A stretch of 64,000 nt of DNA from Paulinella micropora (GCA_019918135.1 WBZZ01006710.1:22501-86500), one strand, 5' to 3'; positions 34,177 to 44,339 are shown, counted from the first letter of the stretch. Numbers and translations are program-made. The notes: generated by a model not told the origin, from the letters alone.

Positions 34177-34205
34177 GTAAGTGCTTTTTTTCAAAAACCA
34201 CTTAC
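34177..34205. repeat. GTAAGTG...CACTTAC palindrome before the capsid gene
   Basis: The 7-base arms GTAAGTG/CACTTAC enclose a T-run and A-run that also pair in part. An identical copy is found at 40029-40057, also at the 5' edge of a minus-strand gene. Confidence 0.75.
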
Positions 34206-34316
34206 GATCTCAAAAAACGATTTTTAAAAGGTCGCTATATATTGTAATACGAGAAAAAAATAAATAATTCTAAAATTAATTGTAAACTTACGATCTAAAA
34301 AAAACACTTGCGGGTT

Positions 34317-34331
34317 GTAGGGTGTCCCTAC
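34317..34331. repeat. GTAGGG...CCCTAC palindrome
   Basis: GTAGGGTGTCCCTAC lies four bases after the stop side of the penton-like gene (34335). Identical sequence recurs at 44340-44354, and variants at 36835-36853 and 46165-46181. Confidence 0.75.
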
Positions 34332-34334
34332 TAA

Positions 34335-35147
34335 TTAACGGCTTTTCAACAAATTAAAAAATGAAGTAAATAAATTAAAATAATTCGTCTCGCGGTAAAT
34401 CAACAATGTCATTACAATGCCGAGGCCGTTGAGGTTAATGGCTTGGTCGTTTTCGTCAGTTAAGTAAAACCGATACACATTGATTGAACTCGTAGATAGC
34501 CGTTTTCCGTATTCACTGCCCGAGCCGTCGTAGATAACAGAGCCGAATGGGATTTCGTTCGCTGTGTATATTTCTTGGAGCACGTGATTATCACCTTCGC
34601 CTACTAAATCCGATTGTAGATACAATGTTTTTTCGCCCGTCAAGATTATGACATTTGGAGACCTCAGGATATTATTAGCGAAGAAGTAAGTAGATGACCG
34701 CTCAAAACCCATAATTTCGTGGACCATTGTTTCGTCATCAAATACAAACCGCGGTTGAATTCCTCCGTTGTCCGCCACAGTAAATAATAGCTTGCCGTCT
34801 TCTGGGTCGGTGTTGGTGTTGTTGCTTGTTATTGTATATGTGTAGTCGTTGGGACTTTCTGCTGTTAGCACTTCGGCCAGCTTATTTTTTAAGTTATTCA
34901 TCGTGTAGTTGCCCTCTGGTATCGTAATGACTGCCTCGTTACCATCCTCACTCAGAATAAAAGTATTGTAGGGGCTGGCGACTGAGTAATACGACTTCGG
35001 CACATAGATATGTAAAATTTTACAGTGTGTCGGATTGTCTAACCCTTTCATATCAATGGAGTGAGTGAAATCACTATCCGTGCCGTTTATCCTATTTTTG
35101 CTGTTGACATAGTAAATGTTAGAGCTCCTGCCTCCCTTATACTCCAT
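34335..35147 (-). CDS. Penton-like minor capsid protein
   Basis: 270 residues, full-length homologue of 8341-9153. It starts MEYKGGRSSNIYYVNSKNR and ends FTSFFNLLKSR, as in element 1. It is open without shifts. TATATAGGTGCG precedes the ATG at 35147, showing what the ancestral leader looked like where element 1 now has a hairpin repeat. Confidence 0.7.
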   Translation of the reverse strand: MEYKGGRSSNIYYVNSKNRINGTDSDFTHSIDMKGLDNPTHCKILHIYVPKSYYSVASPYNTFILSEDGNEAVITIPEGNYTMNNLKNKLAEVLTAESPNDYTYTITSNNTNTDPEDGKLLFTVADNGGIQPRFVFDDETMVHEIMGFERSSTYFFANNILRSPNVIILTGEKTLYLQSDLVGEGDNHVLQEIYTANEIPFGSVIYDGSGSEYGKRLSTSSINVYRFYLTDENDQAINLNGLGIVMTLLIYRETNYFNLFTSFFNLLKSR

Positions 35148-35188
35148 CGCACCTATATAATGAAAAAATATATTTTTGTTTTTATTGC

Positions 35189-36027
35189 TTAAATGAAGGT
35201 ATCAAAGCCGTAGCCGTAGCCGTTCTGTGTTTTCAACTCCTCCGCTTCTTTTTCTTTTAAGTCTGTCCAACCGCTGAAAAATTTAAAGCGGTTCCCTTTC
35301 GCCCGCTCTAAAAGAAACGTATACTATGCCATCCGCAGGTATCTGTCGTGTCGCTTTGGTTTTTAACCTGATTGACTTTCATAAGCAGGTATGTGTTAGG
35401 CTTACTCTTTTCAATAAGCTGTTTCATTTGGTGTAGAAATAGGGCGGTCGGCTTATACAGTGCGAGAGGGTCGTAGATTTCAATAGAGTCGTCTTTAACG
35501 GTGTCAACCCAAACAGCAATCCAATGTGAGCCTGGTTGGCTAGACTTATCCAAGTTCATTATAAATCCATACTTCTTTCTTTTTTCTGGTTTCAGTTTGT
35601 TTATTTCGTCGCTGGCTACTGTCCCCAAATACCATTCGTGCTTTTTCATAATGTTGTCTATTTCATCCGTCATTAGTCCTCTGTAGTGGCCTCCTCCCCC
35701 TACAACCCCTGGATTTACCTCTTTCTCATTTTGTGTTTGTGGTTGAACTTCCTCTACATCTGTGGTGGGGGTTGGTTGCTCTTCTGTGGATGGTGGTTGA
35801 ACTTCCTCGGGGGTTGGTTGAACTTCATCGGGGGTTGGTTGAACTTCCTCTACATCAGTGGTGGGGGTGCGGGGGCTTGCCCCTGCTGGTTGTATTTGGA
35901 ATTCATTTGAAAGTGATTTATATGTGTTGGGGTCGGCATACATTTTGTTTATTAGGGTATTTACTAATTCTTTTTTCTTTGATTTGGTCTTCCATTCACT
36001 TCGTTTCAAATGCTTTTTTATCATCAT
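35189..36027 (-). pseudogene. Adenovirus-type protease, frameshifted
   Basis: Homologue of the C-terminal third of 9301-11406. It keeps His (GSHWIAVW), Asp (YDPLALY) and Cys (TCGWHSIRF). Immediately after the Cys motif a one-base loss near 35310-35320 creates a stop at 35308. The expected C-terminus (ending DTFI, stop at 35189) continues in another frame. A second shift, in an A-run near 36035, separates it from the coiled-coil part. A Pro/Thr/Glu-rich linker with repeated VEEVQP lies between. The protein would be non-functional as written. Confidence 0.75.
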
Positions 36028-36032
36028 CTTAG

Positions 36033-37043
36033 TTAATATTTTTTTATGATATCTTCCAATTTTTTAGCACCAGTTCCACCCTGTGCGGTTAGTCCTATTA
36101 AAGCATTTTCCAATTCTTCAAGTGTCATATTAGGTGTTATGTTAAGTTCGCCCTGTCTAACAGCTATGATTTCTTGGATATAACCTTTGGCTGTTCTGCC
36201 TTCGGCATCTTTGTTTCCGTGTTTGCTCCCCCTCGTTTTCCACCCTAGTTTTTTTGCTAAACTATTGACACTAATCTGTCTTTTCTTGCCACCACTAGCA
36301 AATAAAGTTTGAGCTCTTTCTAGATTTGCTATAAATGCTTTTCTGTCTGATTCCTCCGCTTTCTGTTCTGCTTCCATTGCTTGCTGTCTTAAATCGTCTT
36401 GTCGTTGTTTCGCTTCATCATTCCTTCTTTTAATTTCCTCAGCAAATGCTATGAATTCTTCTTCGGACAAAACATACTGTCTTCCTTTTCTTTCCCTTTG
36501 TTTTCTTTCACTTCTTTTTAATTCACCTTTTACTTCATTCAATGCTCTTGCTCTTTCAACCAAAGCATCGTTAATCGCATTTTGTCTTTTTATTTCTCCG
36601 TCAATAGTAGCCATTCTTTGAGCTTGAGCTGTTTCAGTCTGTATGAGTGCGAGTTCATTTCTTTTCGTTTCTGCTTCTCGCTCTTCTATTTTCTTTTGTT
36701 GTTCTTTTGCTTCTTTATCTTTCTTTTCTAGCTCGTGTATTTGCTCATACTTTTCCAGTTTGAGTTTATCTAGCTGATTATTTACCTGATTGCGGTTCTC
36801 GTGTTCAAGACGGCTGAAGTCGGACTTAACTATTGTAGGGACTCCGCCCCTACGACCCCGCCGTTTGGGTTTGTTCATATATTTCAGAAATAGTTTAACG
36901 ATTTGAAGTGTTGAAAGGTCATTCGTTTTCTCGCCAAAGTTGAGATATGCTCGTTTGCCTTTCACTTTAATGTACGGCTTGCCATCTTTGGTTCTGTATA
37001 TCCTCGGCGGTCGTTGTTTCTTTCGCGGTTTTTTTACAACCAT
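36033..37043 (-). CDS. Coiled-coil part of the protease gene
   Basis: 336 codons from the ATG at 37043, homologous to the N-terminal half of the element 1 protein: QRPPRIYRTKDGKPYIK, LNFGEKTNDLSTLQIVKLF, then a long Glu/Lys/Gln coiled coil. It ends prematurely (LEDIIKKY) at an A-run where one base appears to be missing. The palindrome 36835-36853 contributes an RGGVPT stretch absent from element 1. In element 1 the two parts are one 701-residue protein. Confidence 0.7.
   Translation of the reverse strand: MVVKKPRKKQRPPRIYRTKDGKPYIKVKGKRAYLNFGEKTNDLSTLQIVKLFLKYMNKPKRRGRRGGVPTIVKSDFSRLEHENRNQVNNQLDKLKLEKYEQIHELEKKDKEAKEQQKKIEEREAETKRNELALIQTETAQAQRMATIDGEIKRQNAINDALVERARALNEVKGELKRSERKQRERKGRQYVLSEEEFIAFAEEIKRRNDEAKQRQDDLRQQAMEAEQKAEESDRKAFIANLERAQTLFASGGKKRQISVNSLAKKLGWKTRGSKHGNKDAEGRTAKGYIQEIIAVRQGELNITPNMTLEELENALIGLTAQGGTGAKKLEDIIKKY
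36835..36853. repeat. GTAGGG...CCCTAC palindrome inside a coding sequence
   Basis: GTAGGGACTCCGCCCCTAC is read in frame on the minus strand. The surrounding protein aligns with element 1 (KSDF-x-RLEHENRN) except for the residues it encodes. Confidence 0.7.
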
Positions 37044-37100
37044 TGTATATGTTAGAGAAAAAAATAATAACATAATTTACATTTGAATCCGCCTGTGGGG

Positions 37101-37412
37101 TTAATGAAATTTAACGGCTCCTCCTCGTTGCTTGCCGTAGCCTTGCTTAATTGCCGCCTTTGCTACACGATCGGCATAAGGCACTCCGACATCGCTCAGA
37201 AAAGTAGCACCCCTGGAAATCAATTGGTTCTTCTTTATAAACCTATTAGCATCTACTATCGCTTTTCCTACTTTTTTCCAGTTAATTTTCCCTCCTGTTT
37301 GTTTCTTTTTTGATTTTCTTTTCCCTCCTGCTTGTGGCATTTTGACTGGGCTTGGATTGTATCCGATATTGTATCCCGCTGGTTGTGAAATAATCACTGG
37401 TGATGTTGGCAT
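37101..37412 (-). CDS. Small basic Gly/Lys-rich virion protein
   Basis: 103 residues, homologue of 11519-11839. It shares PVIISQPAGYNIGYNP, the KRKSKKKQTGGKINWKKVGKA stretch and the C-terminal GYGKQRGGAVKF. It is intact. The neighbouring hairpin pairs of element 1 are absent here, and the gene simply ends 57 bases before the protease gene start. Confidence 0.65.
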   Translation of the reverse strand: MPTSPVIISQPAGYNIGYNPSPVKMPQAGGKRKSKKKQTGGKINWKKVGKAIVDANRFIKKNQLISRGATFLSDVGVPYADRVAKAAIKQGYGKQRGGAVKFH

Positions 37413-37413
37413 C

Positions 37414-37421
37414 TATATATA
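37414..37421 (-). promoter_or_regulatory. TATATATA motif before the 37101-37412 gene
   Basis: On the minus strand CTATATATAG ends directly before the ATG at 37412, after an A/T-rich run. Confidence 0.55.
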
Positions 37422-37449
37422 GTTCTGAAAAAAATAAATAATAATAAAA

Positions 37450-38271
37450 TTACTTTAAACGAATATTGAAGTTCTTTCGTAATTCATCAGACACCGAATC
37501 AACATACAAAAAGTTAAATCTCTCTTTCGTCGCCTCGTGATATTTTTCAATGAAGTATTCAAGGTCGTAGCCGAGGTCCAGATGCTTATACACGAGTTCA
37601 ATTTTATCCTGAGACTGACCAGGAAAAATGAGTAGGTAGTCCAGCTGTTTAATCGCCTCGGGCCGTAGGTCGTTAAGGTATTGCGAGCTCATAATCACCT
37701 TTGACTTGTAGTGACGGTTTTTCTTTAACAGGTCGCTTACTGACTTATCACGTAGCCCACTACCCAAATCATCTAACACGAACACGACTTCTGGTGTAAT
37801 GTATTTGCTCGGTCTCGGCGGTTTTTCGCCTCCCTCCTGCTTCTTCTCTTCCTCTTTTCCAAAATATAAAAACTTCGGCTTCGGTTCTTCTTTCTCGTCC
37901 CGCACAACCTCTCCTTCTTGCTCCTCGTCAGGTTTATTCAGTTTATCTAACTCGTAATCAATCACACTGTATCCGTCCGTTTTCAAATATGTATATATCG
38001 CCATTGGGTTGCCCTTCTTCTTGAAGTGCTTAACCATTTCTTTGTATATGTGGTCCTTGTGGATTGTGCTGGCAATAATAACAATACGGGTCTTTTTGTC
38101 GGTAGTTCGTTTCAGGATTTCAAACAATGCGGTCGTCTTGCCACTCTTTTTGCGAGCGAGAAGAAAAATATTGGCATACGGCTCGTCAAATAACTTATAT
38201 CCTTTTGCCAACTTGTCTCCATCTCCGTTTTGTCTGACTGGTCTAACTCGTATATCGTTAATTTTTTCCAT
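37450..38271 (-). CDS. Genome-packaging ATPase (A32/FtsK-HerA type)
   Basis: 273 residues from the ATG at 38271. Walker A is LARKKSGKTTALF and Walker B is VVFVLDDLGS, as in element 1, with near-identical flanks. The variable region between them (EGEVVRDEKEEPKPKF) lacks the palindrome-encoded YLQHVGD of element 1. The gene is intact. With the capsid, penton and small proteins it forms the morphogenesis block on the minus strand. Confidence 0.9.
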   Translation of the reverse strand: MEKINDIRVRPVRQNGDGDKLAKGYKLFDEPYANIFLLARKKSGKTTALFEILKRTTDKKTRIVIIASTIHKDHIYKEMVKHFKKKGNPMAIYTYLKTDGYSVIDYELDKLNKPDEEQEGEVVRDEKEEPKPKFLYFGKEEEKKQEGGEKPPRPSKYITPEVVFVLDDLGSGLRDKSVSDLLKKNRHYKSKVIMSSQYLNDLRPEAIKQLDYLLIFPGQSQDKIELVYKHLDLGYDLEYFIEKYHEATKERFNFLYVDSVSDELRKNFNIRLK

Positions 38272-38286
38272 CACTCTATATTTTCT

Positions 38287-38649
38287 TCAAGCCAAAAATT
38301 CTAAACAAATAACAATTCTTCCAGCTAGTTGGTCAGTCTCAATATTACCGCTGTCTGTTTTCAATACCCTAAACGAATATTGCCCGTCGGTCCAGCCGAT
38401 ATTTCCAAGATTATAACCGAGATTTGAAATGTTTGCCGTGGTGCTGTCGGCGAATGTGCCAATAATTCCAATGCGGTCCATATAAAGGATTTTTGTTTTC
38501 GTCTCAGAAGAGTCATTCATATAGTGGATAAACTTAACATTCATTCTTGTTGGTGTAAAGTTCATTTGAATGTTTTTGTCAAATGTCTTGCTACCGCCAA
38601 CAAAATTATTACTCAGAAAAATAATCTTTTGGTATTTGAAATCAGTCAT
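38287..38649 (-). CDS. Conserved 120-residue protein
   Basis: Homologue of 12848-13210, starting MTDFKYQKIIFLSN. Length and order are unchanged and the gene is open. It is divergent from the Cys-rich gene at 38687, with a 37-base shared leader containing TTCTATATG. In element 1 the two start codons overlap. Confidence 0.6.
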   Translation of the reverse strand: MTDFKYQKIIFLSNNFVGGSKTFDKNIQMNFTPTRMNVKFIHYMNDSSETKTKILYMDRIGIIGTFADSTTANISNLGYNLGNIGWTDGQYSFRVLKTDSGNIETDQLAGRIVICLEFLA

Positions 38650-38686
38650 TTGCGATTTTTTGTTTCTATATGTTGTATAATATATT

Positions 38687-38938
38687 ATGTTATTAATATT
38701 ATTATTTGTGTGCTCTGTGTTAGGTCGGACTGCTTGCGATTTTTACTCACGATACTCGGAAAAAAAGAACGAGTCGTGTGCTTATTGTATAAAGCAAGGG
38801 GTAGAAACTGGTTTTAAGTGTGTTTTTATAAATAACGCAAATAATATGTGTCGTAGTTTTGATGAGGCACTGCCCTTAATGTGTGTGGGTGATAATAGAT
38901 GGTATATGACACATACATATGAATGTAATTCTATTTAA
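38687..38938 (+). CDS. Small secreted Cys-rich protein
   Basis: 83 residues. The N-terminus MLLILLFVCSVLG is a clear signal peptide with a likely cut before RTACDF. It shares TACDFYSR, ESC-x-YC, the CVF segment and FDEALPLMC with the element 1 homologue (13209-13469), so the disulfide framework is kept while other residues change. The differing signal sequences but conserved mature part suggest selection on an exported product. Confidence 0.68.
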   Translation: MLLILLFVCSVLGRTACDFYSRYSEKKNESCAYCIKQGVETGFKCVFINNANNMCRSFDEALPLMCVGDNRWYMTHTYECNSI

Positions 38939-38975
38939 AGATAATGATACATAATAATAACAAAGGATAGACAAT

Positions 38976-39698
38976 ATGCCACGGGTTGGAGATTGTAAGA
39001 AAGGTAAAATTTATGCGATTAGGTCATACAAGACTGATTTAATTTATGTTGATGCAACAACTCAAACATTAGCTCAACGAATGGGAAGACATAGACAAAA
39101 TTATAAAGAGCATCTATCGGGAACCAAAGTGAAAGGAAAAGGGCTATATTCAAGCTTTGAAATATTAAAACTTGGTGATGCTTACATTGAGTTGCTAGAT
39201 GACTATCCGTGCGATAATGTTAATCAATTACTTCGCAAGGAGGGTGAATGGATTAGAAATAGCAACTGTGTTAATAAAATACTTTCTGGTAGGACCAAGC
39301 AGGAGTATGTAGAAGACAATAAAGTGTGGGTAGCTGAAAGAACAAAACAATATAGAGAACAAAACAAAAACAAAATAGCTCAATTGAACAAAGAATGGAA
39401 TGAACGAAACAAAGAATATGTGTCTAAAAAGAAAAAAGAGTATAGAGAAGAAAATAAGGAACATTTTAAATTTGTGAACAAGATTTGGAGAAAAGATAAT
39501 AAAGAATATATTACCCTAAAACAGAAAGAATATTATGAGAAAAATAAAGAAATTCTTCTTGAAAAAAATAGAACCCGTGCTTCCGCAACAATTGAATGTG
39601 AATGTGGAAGACGTATTAGGAATGACAGCATACAGAAACATAGAATAAGTCAAATCCACTACGACAATATGGTCGGTTTATCTGCCTTTGGTCTTTAA
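38976..39698 (+). CDS. GIY-YIG-type protein with altered YIG motif
   Basis: 240 residues. The N-terminal domain aligns with GIY-YIG nucleases and with 45347-45946 (GKIYAIRS, FEILK, YIEL, R-x-EGEWIR, CVNK). The second signature reads IYVDATT instead of IYIGSTT, so catalysis is doubtful. The middle is a series of charged repeats (KKKKEYREENKEHFK, EYYEKNKE). The C-terminus is a C-x-C-G...H-x5-H finger (IECECGRRIRNDSIQKH). It has no counterpart in element 1. It is inserted between the Cys-rich gene and the membrane-protein gene, as homing endonuclease genes often are. Confidence 0.75.
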   Translation: MPRVGDCKKGKIYAIRSYKTDLIYVDATTQTLAQRMGRHRQNYKEHLSGTKVKGKGLYSSFEILKLGDAYIELLDDYPCDNVNQLLRKEGEWIRNSNCVNKILSGRTKQEYVEDNKVWVAERTKQYREQNKNKIAQLNKEWNERNKEYVSKKKKEYREENKEHFKFVNKIWRKDNKEYITLKQKEYYEKNKEILLEKNRTRASATIECECGRRIRNDSIQKHRISQIHYDNMVGLSAFGL

Positions 39699-39699
39699 A

Positions 39700-40046
39700 T
39701 TACTTCTTGCTAAAAGATGGGCTAGGAAGCACAATCCCTATTAATAAACTTATAAGCCCGACATAAATGTTTCCAGTTTCACAACTGCAGATAGCCTCAC
39801 GATACAAAGGGTGATGATGGCGATAATGATACCCATTTGAAACAGATACTTAATAAGTCGGCTGTCGGTTTTTCGCTTAGTCAAACAGCAATCCCAGCTG
39901 TCCTCGTAATCGTGGTCTATCTTTTTTTCTTCCTGTTTAATTTGGACATCTAATACCCTATTTTTCAACTCGGGTGTAAGGTCTCCCGTCTCTATGATTG
40001 GTGGTGGGTGTAATCTAGGGGCATTGTAGTAAGTGCTTTTTTTCAA
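39700..40046 (-). pseudogene. Membrane protein, frameshifted at its end
   Basis: Homologue of 13612-13962. It shares the RLHPPPI segment, LTPELKNRVLD, a CC motif, and YLFQMGIIIAIITLCIVRL. After the first membrane segment the frame changes. The second segment (NIYVGLISLLIGIVL) continues in another frame to a stop at 39700. No ATG is present at the expected start. The palindrome 40029-40057 occupies that place and the frame opens there with TTG. The start codon may have been lost by the palindrome insertion. Confidence 0.6.
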
Positions 40047-40057
40047 AAACCACTTAC
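40029..40057. repeat. GTAAGTG...CACTTAC palindrome, second copy
   Basis: The same 29 bases as 34177-34205, at the 5' edge of the membrane-protein gene. It is followed by a second palindrome at 40069-40085. Confidence 0.75.
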
Positions 40058-40068
40058 GATTGCGAAGC

Positions 40069-40085
40069 TACGCTTGCAAAGCGTA
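40069..40085. repeat. TACGCTT palindrome
   Basis: TACGCTTGCAAAGCGTA is the partner of 22518-22534, with paired base changes in the stem. Confidence 0.65.
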
Positions 40086-40094
40086 TCTCAAAAA

Positions 40095-41264
40095 CTATAT
40101 TGGGTTTTGGAAAACGACTGCTCTGATTTCTGCTAATTGGTTTGCTTGGTCTTGTAATATATTCATAAGATTTTTATTTTCTTTTTCTAAATTAACTACC
40201 TTTTCGGTCATATGTTGAAAAGCGCTAATTAATACTGGTATGAAGTCTGTATATGTTATGCCTTCAAGGTATCCTTCTCCGTCGTCTGCTTTTATTCCAC
40301 TTTCGGATACAAATTCTGGAAATATTTTTTTAACTTCATCAGCAATAAATCCGTGGCCTTTTTTTTCTTTCTTTTCGTCTGATTTCCAATAATATGAACA
40401 ACAATTTATCTTCATTAATTTCTCGCAACAATCTCCACATTCTAATGTTTTAATATCTGATTTTAGCCTTCTGTCCGATGTGTATGTCCAGTTGCCATTA
40501 AGAGGAACATAAACATAATTACCGGAATTCACCCCTGTTGAGTCCGAAGTAGTCCAAGCGTGAAGCAAACCATTAATCGCACAGACAACAGCATAATTTG
40601 AATATCCTCCTGATTTCATAAATATTTGTGGGTGGATAGTAGCACCCTGATATTGTCTTAGTGTCAAAAAACCGCTGGATGTTGTTGGAATAGTTATTCC
40701 CGCACTTGCTGTAATTAATCCTTTTGTCCATAAAGTTCCATTTGCCCCATTCAACGACATTAACAATTGCTCTGCTGAATTCTCCCATACAAAACCCATT
40801 GTAGAGTCATTAGCAACCCTAAACCGAAAACTATACGAACTAAAATCATTTCCAGAAACCGCCAAACCATTTGCCAAACTTTTAGTGTTTCCACCTCCGC
40901 CAGATGCCGCATAAATCCCCCAACTCGTATTAGTTGTATCCCATAGAAATATTCCTTTCGCACTTGTCCCGTCTGTTGGCCCCTGAATTCCTATCTTTGC
41001 CCCGCTGGTATTCGTCGCCGATGTCAGTGTGCCAGTATATGTAATTCCCGCATTTGCCGTTATTAATCCACTCGCGGTTGCCGTTGTTGTAGTCATACCA
41101 GCAGTTGCCGTTAATGTAGTTCCTGTTATTGTTCCACCACTCGTTATGTTGTTGCTGTTCATATCCAAAGCACCATAAAACCGCATACCACCAGCATTGT
41201 TAAAACGGACAATGTCAGACGAAGCACTTTTATTGTCCAAGTTTTGAAATATAAAGCCCCGCAC
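40095..41264 (-). pseudogene. Fibre protein, C-terminal segment with S74 chaperone
   Basis: About 389 codons. It holds repeat modules (ASGLITANAG, GANGTLWTKGLITA), then a TLRQYQGATIHPQIF segment and a chaperone domain starting SDRRLKSDIKTLECGD and ending in the coiled coil KVVNLEKENKN. The chaperone body differs strongly from element 1 (here CCEKLMKINCCSYYW), though the cleavage start and coiled coil are shared, so the tip has been exchanged. The join to the middle segment is broken by a two-base loss near 41240. Confidence 0.75.
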
Positions 41265-42762
41265 CTTTTACATCAAATGCTACATTAGTGAATAGGTAGC
41301 CTCTTTGGTCGGCGGTTCCACTTGAATCAGTGTTTAAAGTATATAAGAAAGACTGCCAATCCCCCGTTGTCTGTGAAAAGAATATATCTCCTCCGTTTTG
41401 GTTTAATATCCGAGCCCCATTATATGTTATATTTCCACCATTAGTGATAGTTTGATTATTAAAATCCGCAGTATTTGTTAGAGTTAGATATTTTATCACA
41501 GTGCTCGCACCATTAAATGTTTTACTTCCTGTTATGGTTTGGTCTCCTGTTAGTCCCACGAAATTAGTATCAACATAACTTTTATTCGCTCCATCTGTTG
41601 ATAATGTAGCAGTTGCTAAATGTGTAATTTTGTTGTTGTTCAAAGATAGTGTAGTGCCAGATGCGGTTATAATCAAAGTATCACCCGAATATAACTCTAC
41701 ATACGAGCCAGTTATCTGTATCGGATACCAAGTCGCTGTTTCTGTTTTTTGTGCGGCAATTACTCCTATTTTTGTATCAAAGGCTATGCCGATGCCGTCA
41801 AAAGTAGTAGGATTGGATGAACCGCTTACTTCAATAGTTGATGAAATTTTTTTATTTCCTGCTATGGTTTGGTCTCCTGTTAGTTTAACAACCGAAGTAT
41901 CAAGAACAGAAACATCCACACCATCAACAAGATTCACATTTGTTATACTCTGGCTTCCCATATTTAGTCCGCCATTCGCTGTTATCGCCCCACTCGCCGT
42001 TAATGTGGTTGTTGATAGTCCAGCATTTGCGGTTATTAACTTTGAAGCAGTAATCCCACCATACCCAATTCTAAATAATTCATTTGAGCCTCCATAATAA
42101 AATATGTGGTTATCGCTTATGGCATTAACATTATAAAGCAATGTGTTTAGTATAACACCAAATCCATTAAAAGCAGTTGTAGAGCCTGTTCCTCCATCCC
42201 ATAACACTAGTTTATTGTTCGCTACTCCACTTCTATCAATAAAAACACTTTTGCCTGCTCCTACTACCACATTGTCGGTTGTTGTTAATGTTGTTGCTGT
42301 TATCCCCGCATTTGCTTTGATTTCACTGCTAAATGTTTTAATTCCTGCTATGGTTTGGTCTCCTGTTAGTTTAACGACTGCGGTATCAAGAGCAGATACA
42401 TCAATACCATCAACATTACCGACATTCGTAATCGCAAATCCTCCCATATTTAAACTGCCCGTCATAGCCACTGTGCCGTCCTTTGCCAGTTTCGTATCAG
42501 TATATGCTTTTGTTGAAGCATCGGTGTCATAGAATGGTGCTGAAAGTCCGCTAATTGCTGTTGTGCCACTAAAATTTAAAACATTGCCAGTTAACGTTAT
42601 TCCACCCCCTGTTGTTGGAGCAAGAAGTATGGAAGAACCAACAATGCTTAGTGGATAGCCCGTCGCCCCACCCGCCTCCGACGAATAAATAGAACCCATA
42701 TTATTGTTGTAATTGAAGAATAACTTACCTGTATTTAATGGATTTGAATCTTTTACACCCAA
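41230..42762 (-). pseudogene. Fibre protein, middle segment
   Basis: About 510 codons of repeated VVKLTGDQTIAG-KTFSS and LVDGVDVSVLDTS modules, homologous to the middle of 13955-17632 but with a different number and order of modules. It contains a VVGAGKSVFIDRSGVANNK stretch not seen in element 1. The first residues start without ATG, just after an extra T in a T-run near 42770 that shifts the frame. Confidence 0.72.
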
Positions 42763-42892
42763 ATAAGTAGTAAAATATTTTGTTTCCTGTTATAGTCTGG
42801 TCTCCTGTTAGTTTTACCACAGAAGTGTCAAGGGCAGAAACATCAATACCATCAACATTACCGACATTTGCTATATTAAAACCTCCCATATT

Positions 42893-43675
42893 TCAATCTC
42901 CAAACATCATAGCGAGACCATCCAACCTAAGAAAAGGTGAAGCAACATTTCTCCATTGTCCTGTTGAGTAAATTAATAATTGATTGTCTGAGGGTGTTCC
43001 TGTAATTAAAACATCGCTGTGTGTATTAATTGAACCATCCGCGGACACTTTCGCATTGTTCGCTATGTGCTCCGTTATCCAATCATCAACATCTTTTGTA
43101 TTTAGTAAATTAACTCCTGTTATGTTCAAATAACCTCCCATACTAATGTTGCCGAATTCATCCACATTTATCGGAAAGGTTTTATTTACCCAGTTGATTG
43201 AATTATATGTTAAATAACTATTCATCGCCACTGGTGCCGTTATGACTACATCAGAGAGTGTATCAATTGAGCCAATGGTTGTATTTCTCCATTTACCATC
43301 TACATCGTTATAAGTTAAGTATTGCCCGACCGTTGGTGCGGATATGTTAGTGTCTATCAAATTGTATAAACTGGTTTGGTGCGGATTACTTGTATTAGAG
43401 CGGTGTTGAGTTGAGGCTTTGACTTCGTCGTTGTCCCTTACTCGTTGCTCTGTATAGTATAATTTTTTTCCTTCTTTAATGTCTGTTGTTGATTTGGTAG
43501 CCAATCGTGTATCAAATCGTCCGTCGGTGTAATAAAGATTTACGGGGTCAGCATCTTCTGGTATTCTATCAGTGTTTAAGCCGATAATATTATTGTTTGT
43601 TAAATCAAGGTTAAGTATGTTCAGACTATCAACGGCCAGCTCATTAAGACCGAGTAATGATTTATATTGCGACAT
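42893..43675 (-). pseudogene. Fibre protein, N-terminal segment
   Basis: 260 codons from the ATG at 43675 (MSQYKSLLGLNELAVDSL). It shares PEDADPVNLYYTDGRFDTRLATKST with element 1 but has two LYYT-type repeats instead of four, and extra QTSLYNLIDTNISAPT-type sequence. It ends at a TGA where element 1 has a Leu codon (TTA) after MMFGD. The frame continues beyond, so this is a point nonsense change. A TATATATA motif precedes the start. Confidence 0.75.
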
Positions 43676-43677
43676 TG

Positions 43678-43685
43678 TATATATA
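43678..43685 (-). promoter_or_regulatory. TATATATA motif before the fibre gene
   Basis: On the minus strand ATTATATATACA ends directly before the fibre ATG at 43675. The same short spacing is seen at other genes. Confidence 0.55.
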
Positions 43686-43742
43686 ATTTGGATAATAATT
43701 AATCCGATTAAAAATTATTTTTGGTTAGATATACAACCGAAA

Positions 43743-44246
43743 ATGCCAAGAGGAAATAGAGAGATTGCCATAAAAAATCTTGAAAAAGCTACTGTAATGA
43801 AGAAACAGTATGCGAGGCAGAGAAAGATTGAGAGGGCTAAGGAATTACTAGCGGAGGAAGAGGCGAAGAATGCGAAAGAAATGACCAATGATGAAAAGAT
43901 GGACCACGTGTCTAAGAAACAGCTGGCGAAGGATATGATTGATGGACGGGACGGCGAGAAAAGCGAGGAGAGCAGTTCGGATGAGGAAGTAGAACACGAC
44001 TTTGTTGATATCGTTGCCCAACGGGTTGCGGGTATAAAATTGAAGACTAAACAGAAGAAGAAGAAAGCGGTAAAAAAGAAAGTGGAAGAAGAGAGCGATA
44101 GCGAGAGCGAGGAAAGCGAGGAAGAAGATGAAGAGCCTAAGCCTAAGAAGGGAGGTAAGAAGACTAGCCGTGTTAGTGTCAATGTTTATAATCAACGACC
44201 CGATAAACCAAAAAAGAAAGTAATGATATTTCAAAAATGTTTTTAA
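43743..44246 (+). CDS. Acidic/basic charged protein
   Basis: 167 residues from the ATG at 43743, homologue of 17723-18247. It has a basic helix, acidic patch (SSSDEEVEHDF), Lys-rich block, acidic Ser/Glu block and the conserved SVNVYNQ. It is intact and divergent from the fibre gene. It probably has the same role as in element 1, which is unknown. Confidence 0.6.
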   Translation: MPRGNREIAIKNLEKATVMKKQYARQRKIERAKELLAEEEAKNAKEMTNDEKMDHVSKKQLAKDMIDGRDGEKSEESSSDEEVEHDFVDIVAQRVAGIKLKTKQKKKKAVKKKVEEESDSESEESEEEDEEPKPKKGGKKTSRVSVNVYNQRPDKPKKKVMIFQKCF

Positions 44247-44339
44247 AGTTCTGAAACTTTTGAAAAAGTTTCACAAAACCTTTTGCCGAAGATTTTTAAA
44301 TCTTTCAATATACGAACCTTCACTAAAAAACTTTCGGTT

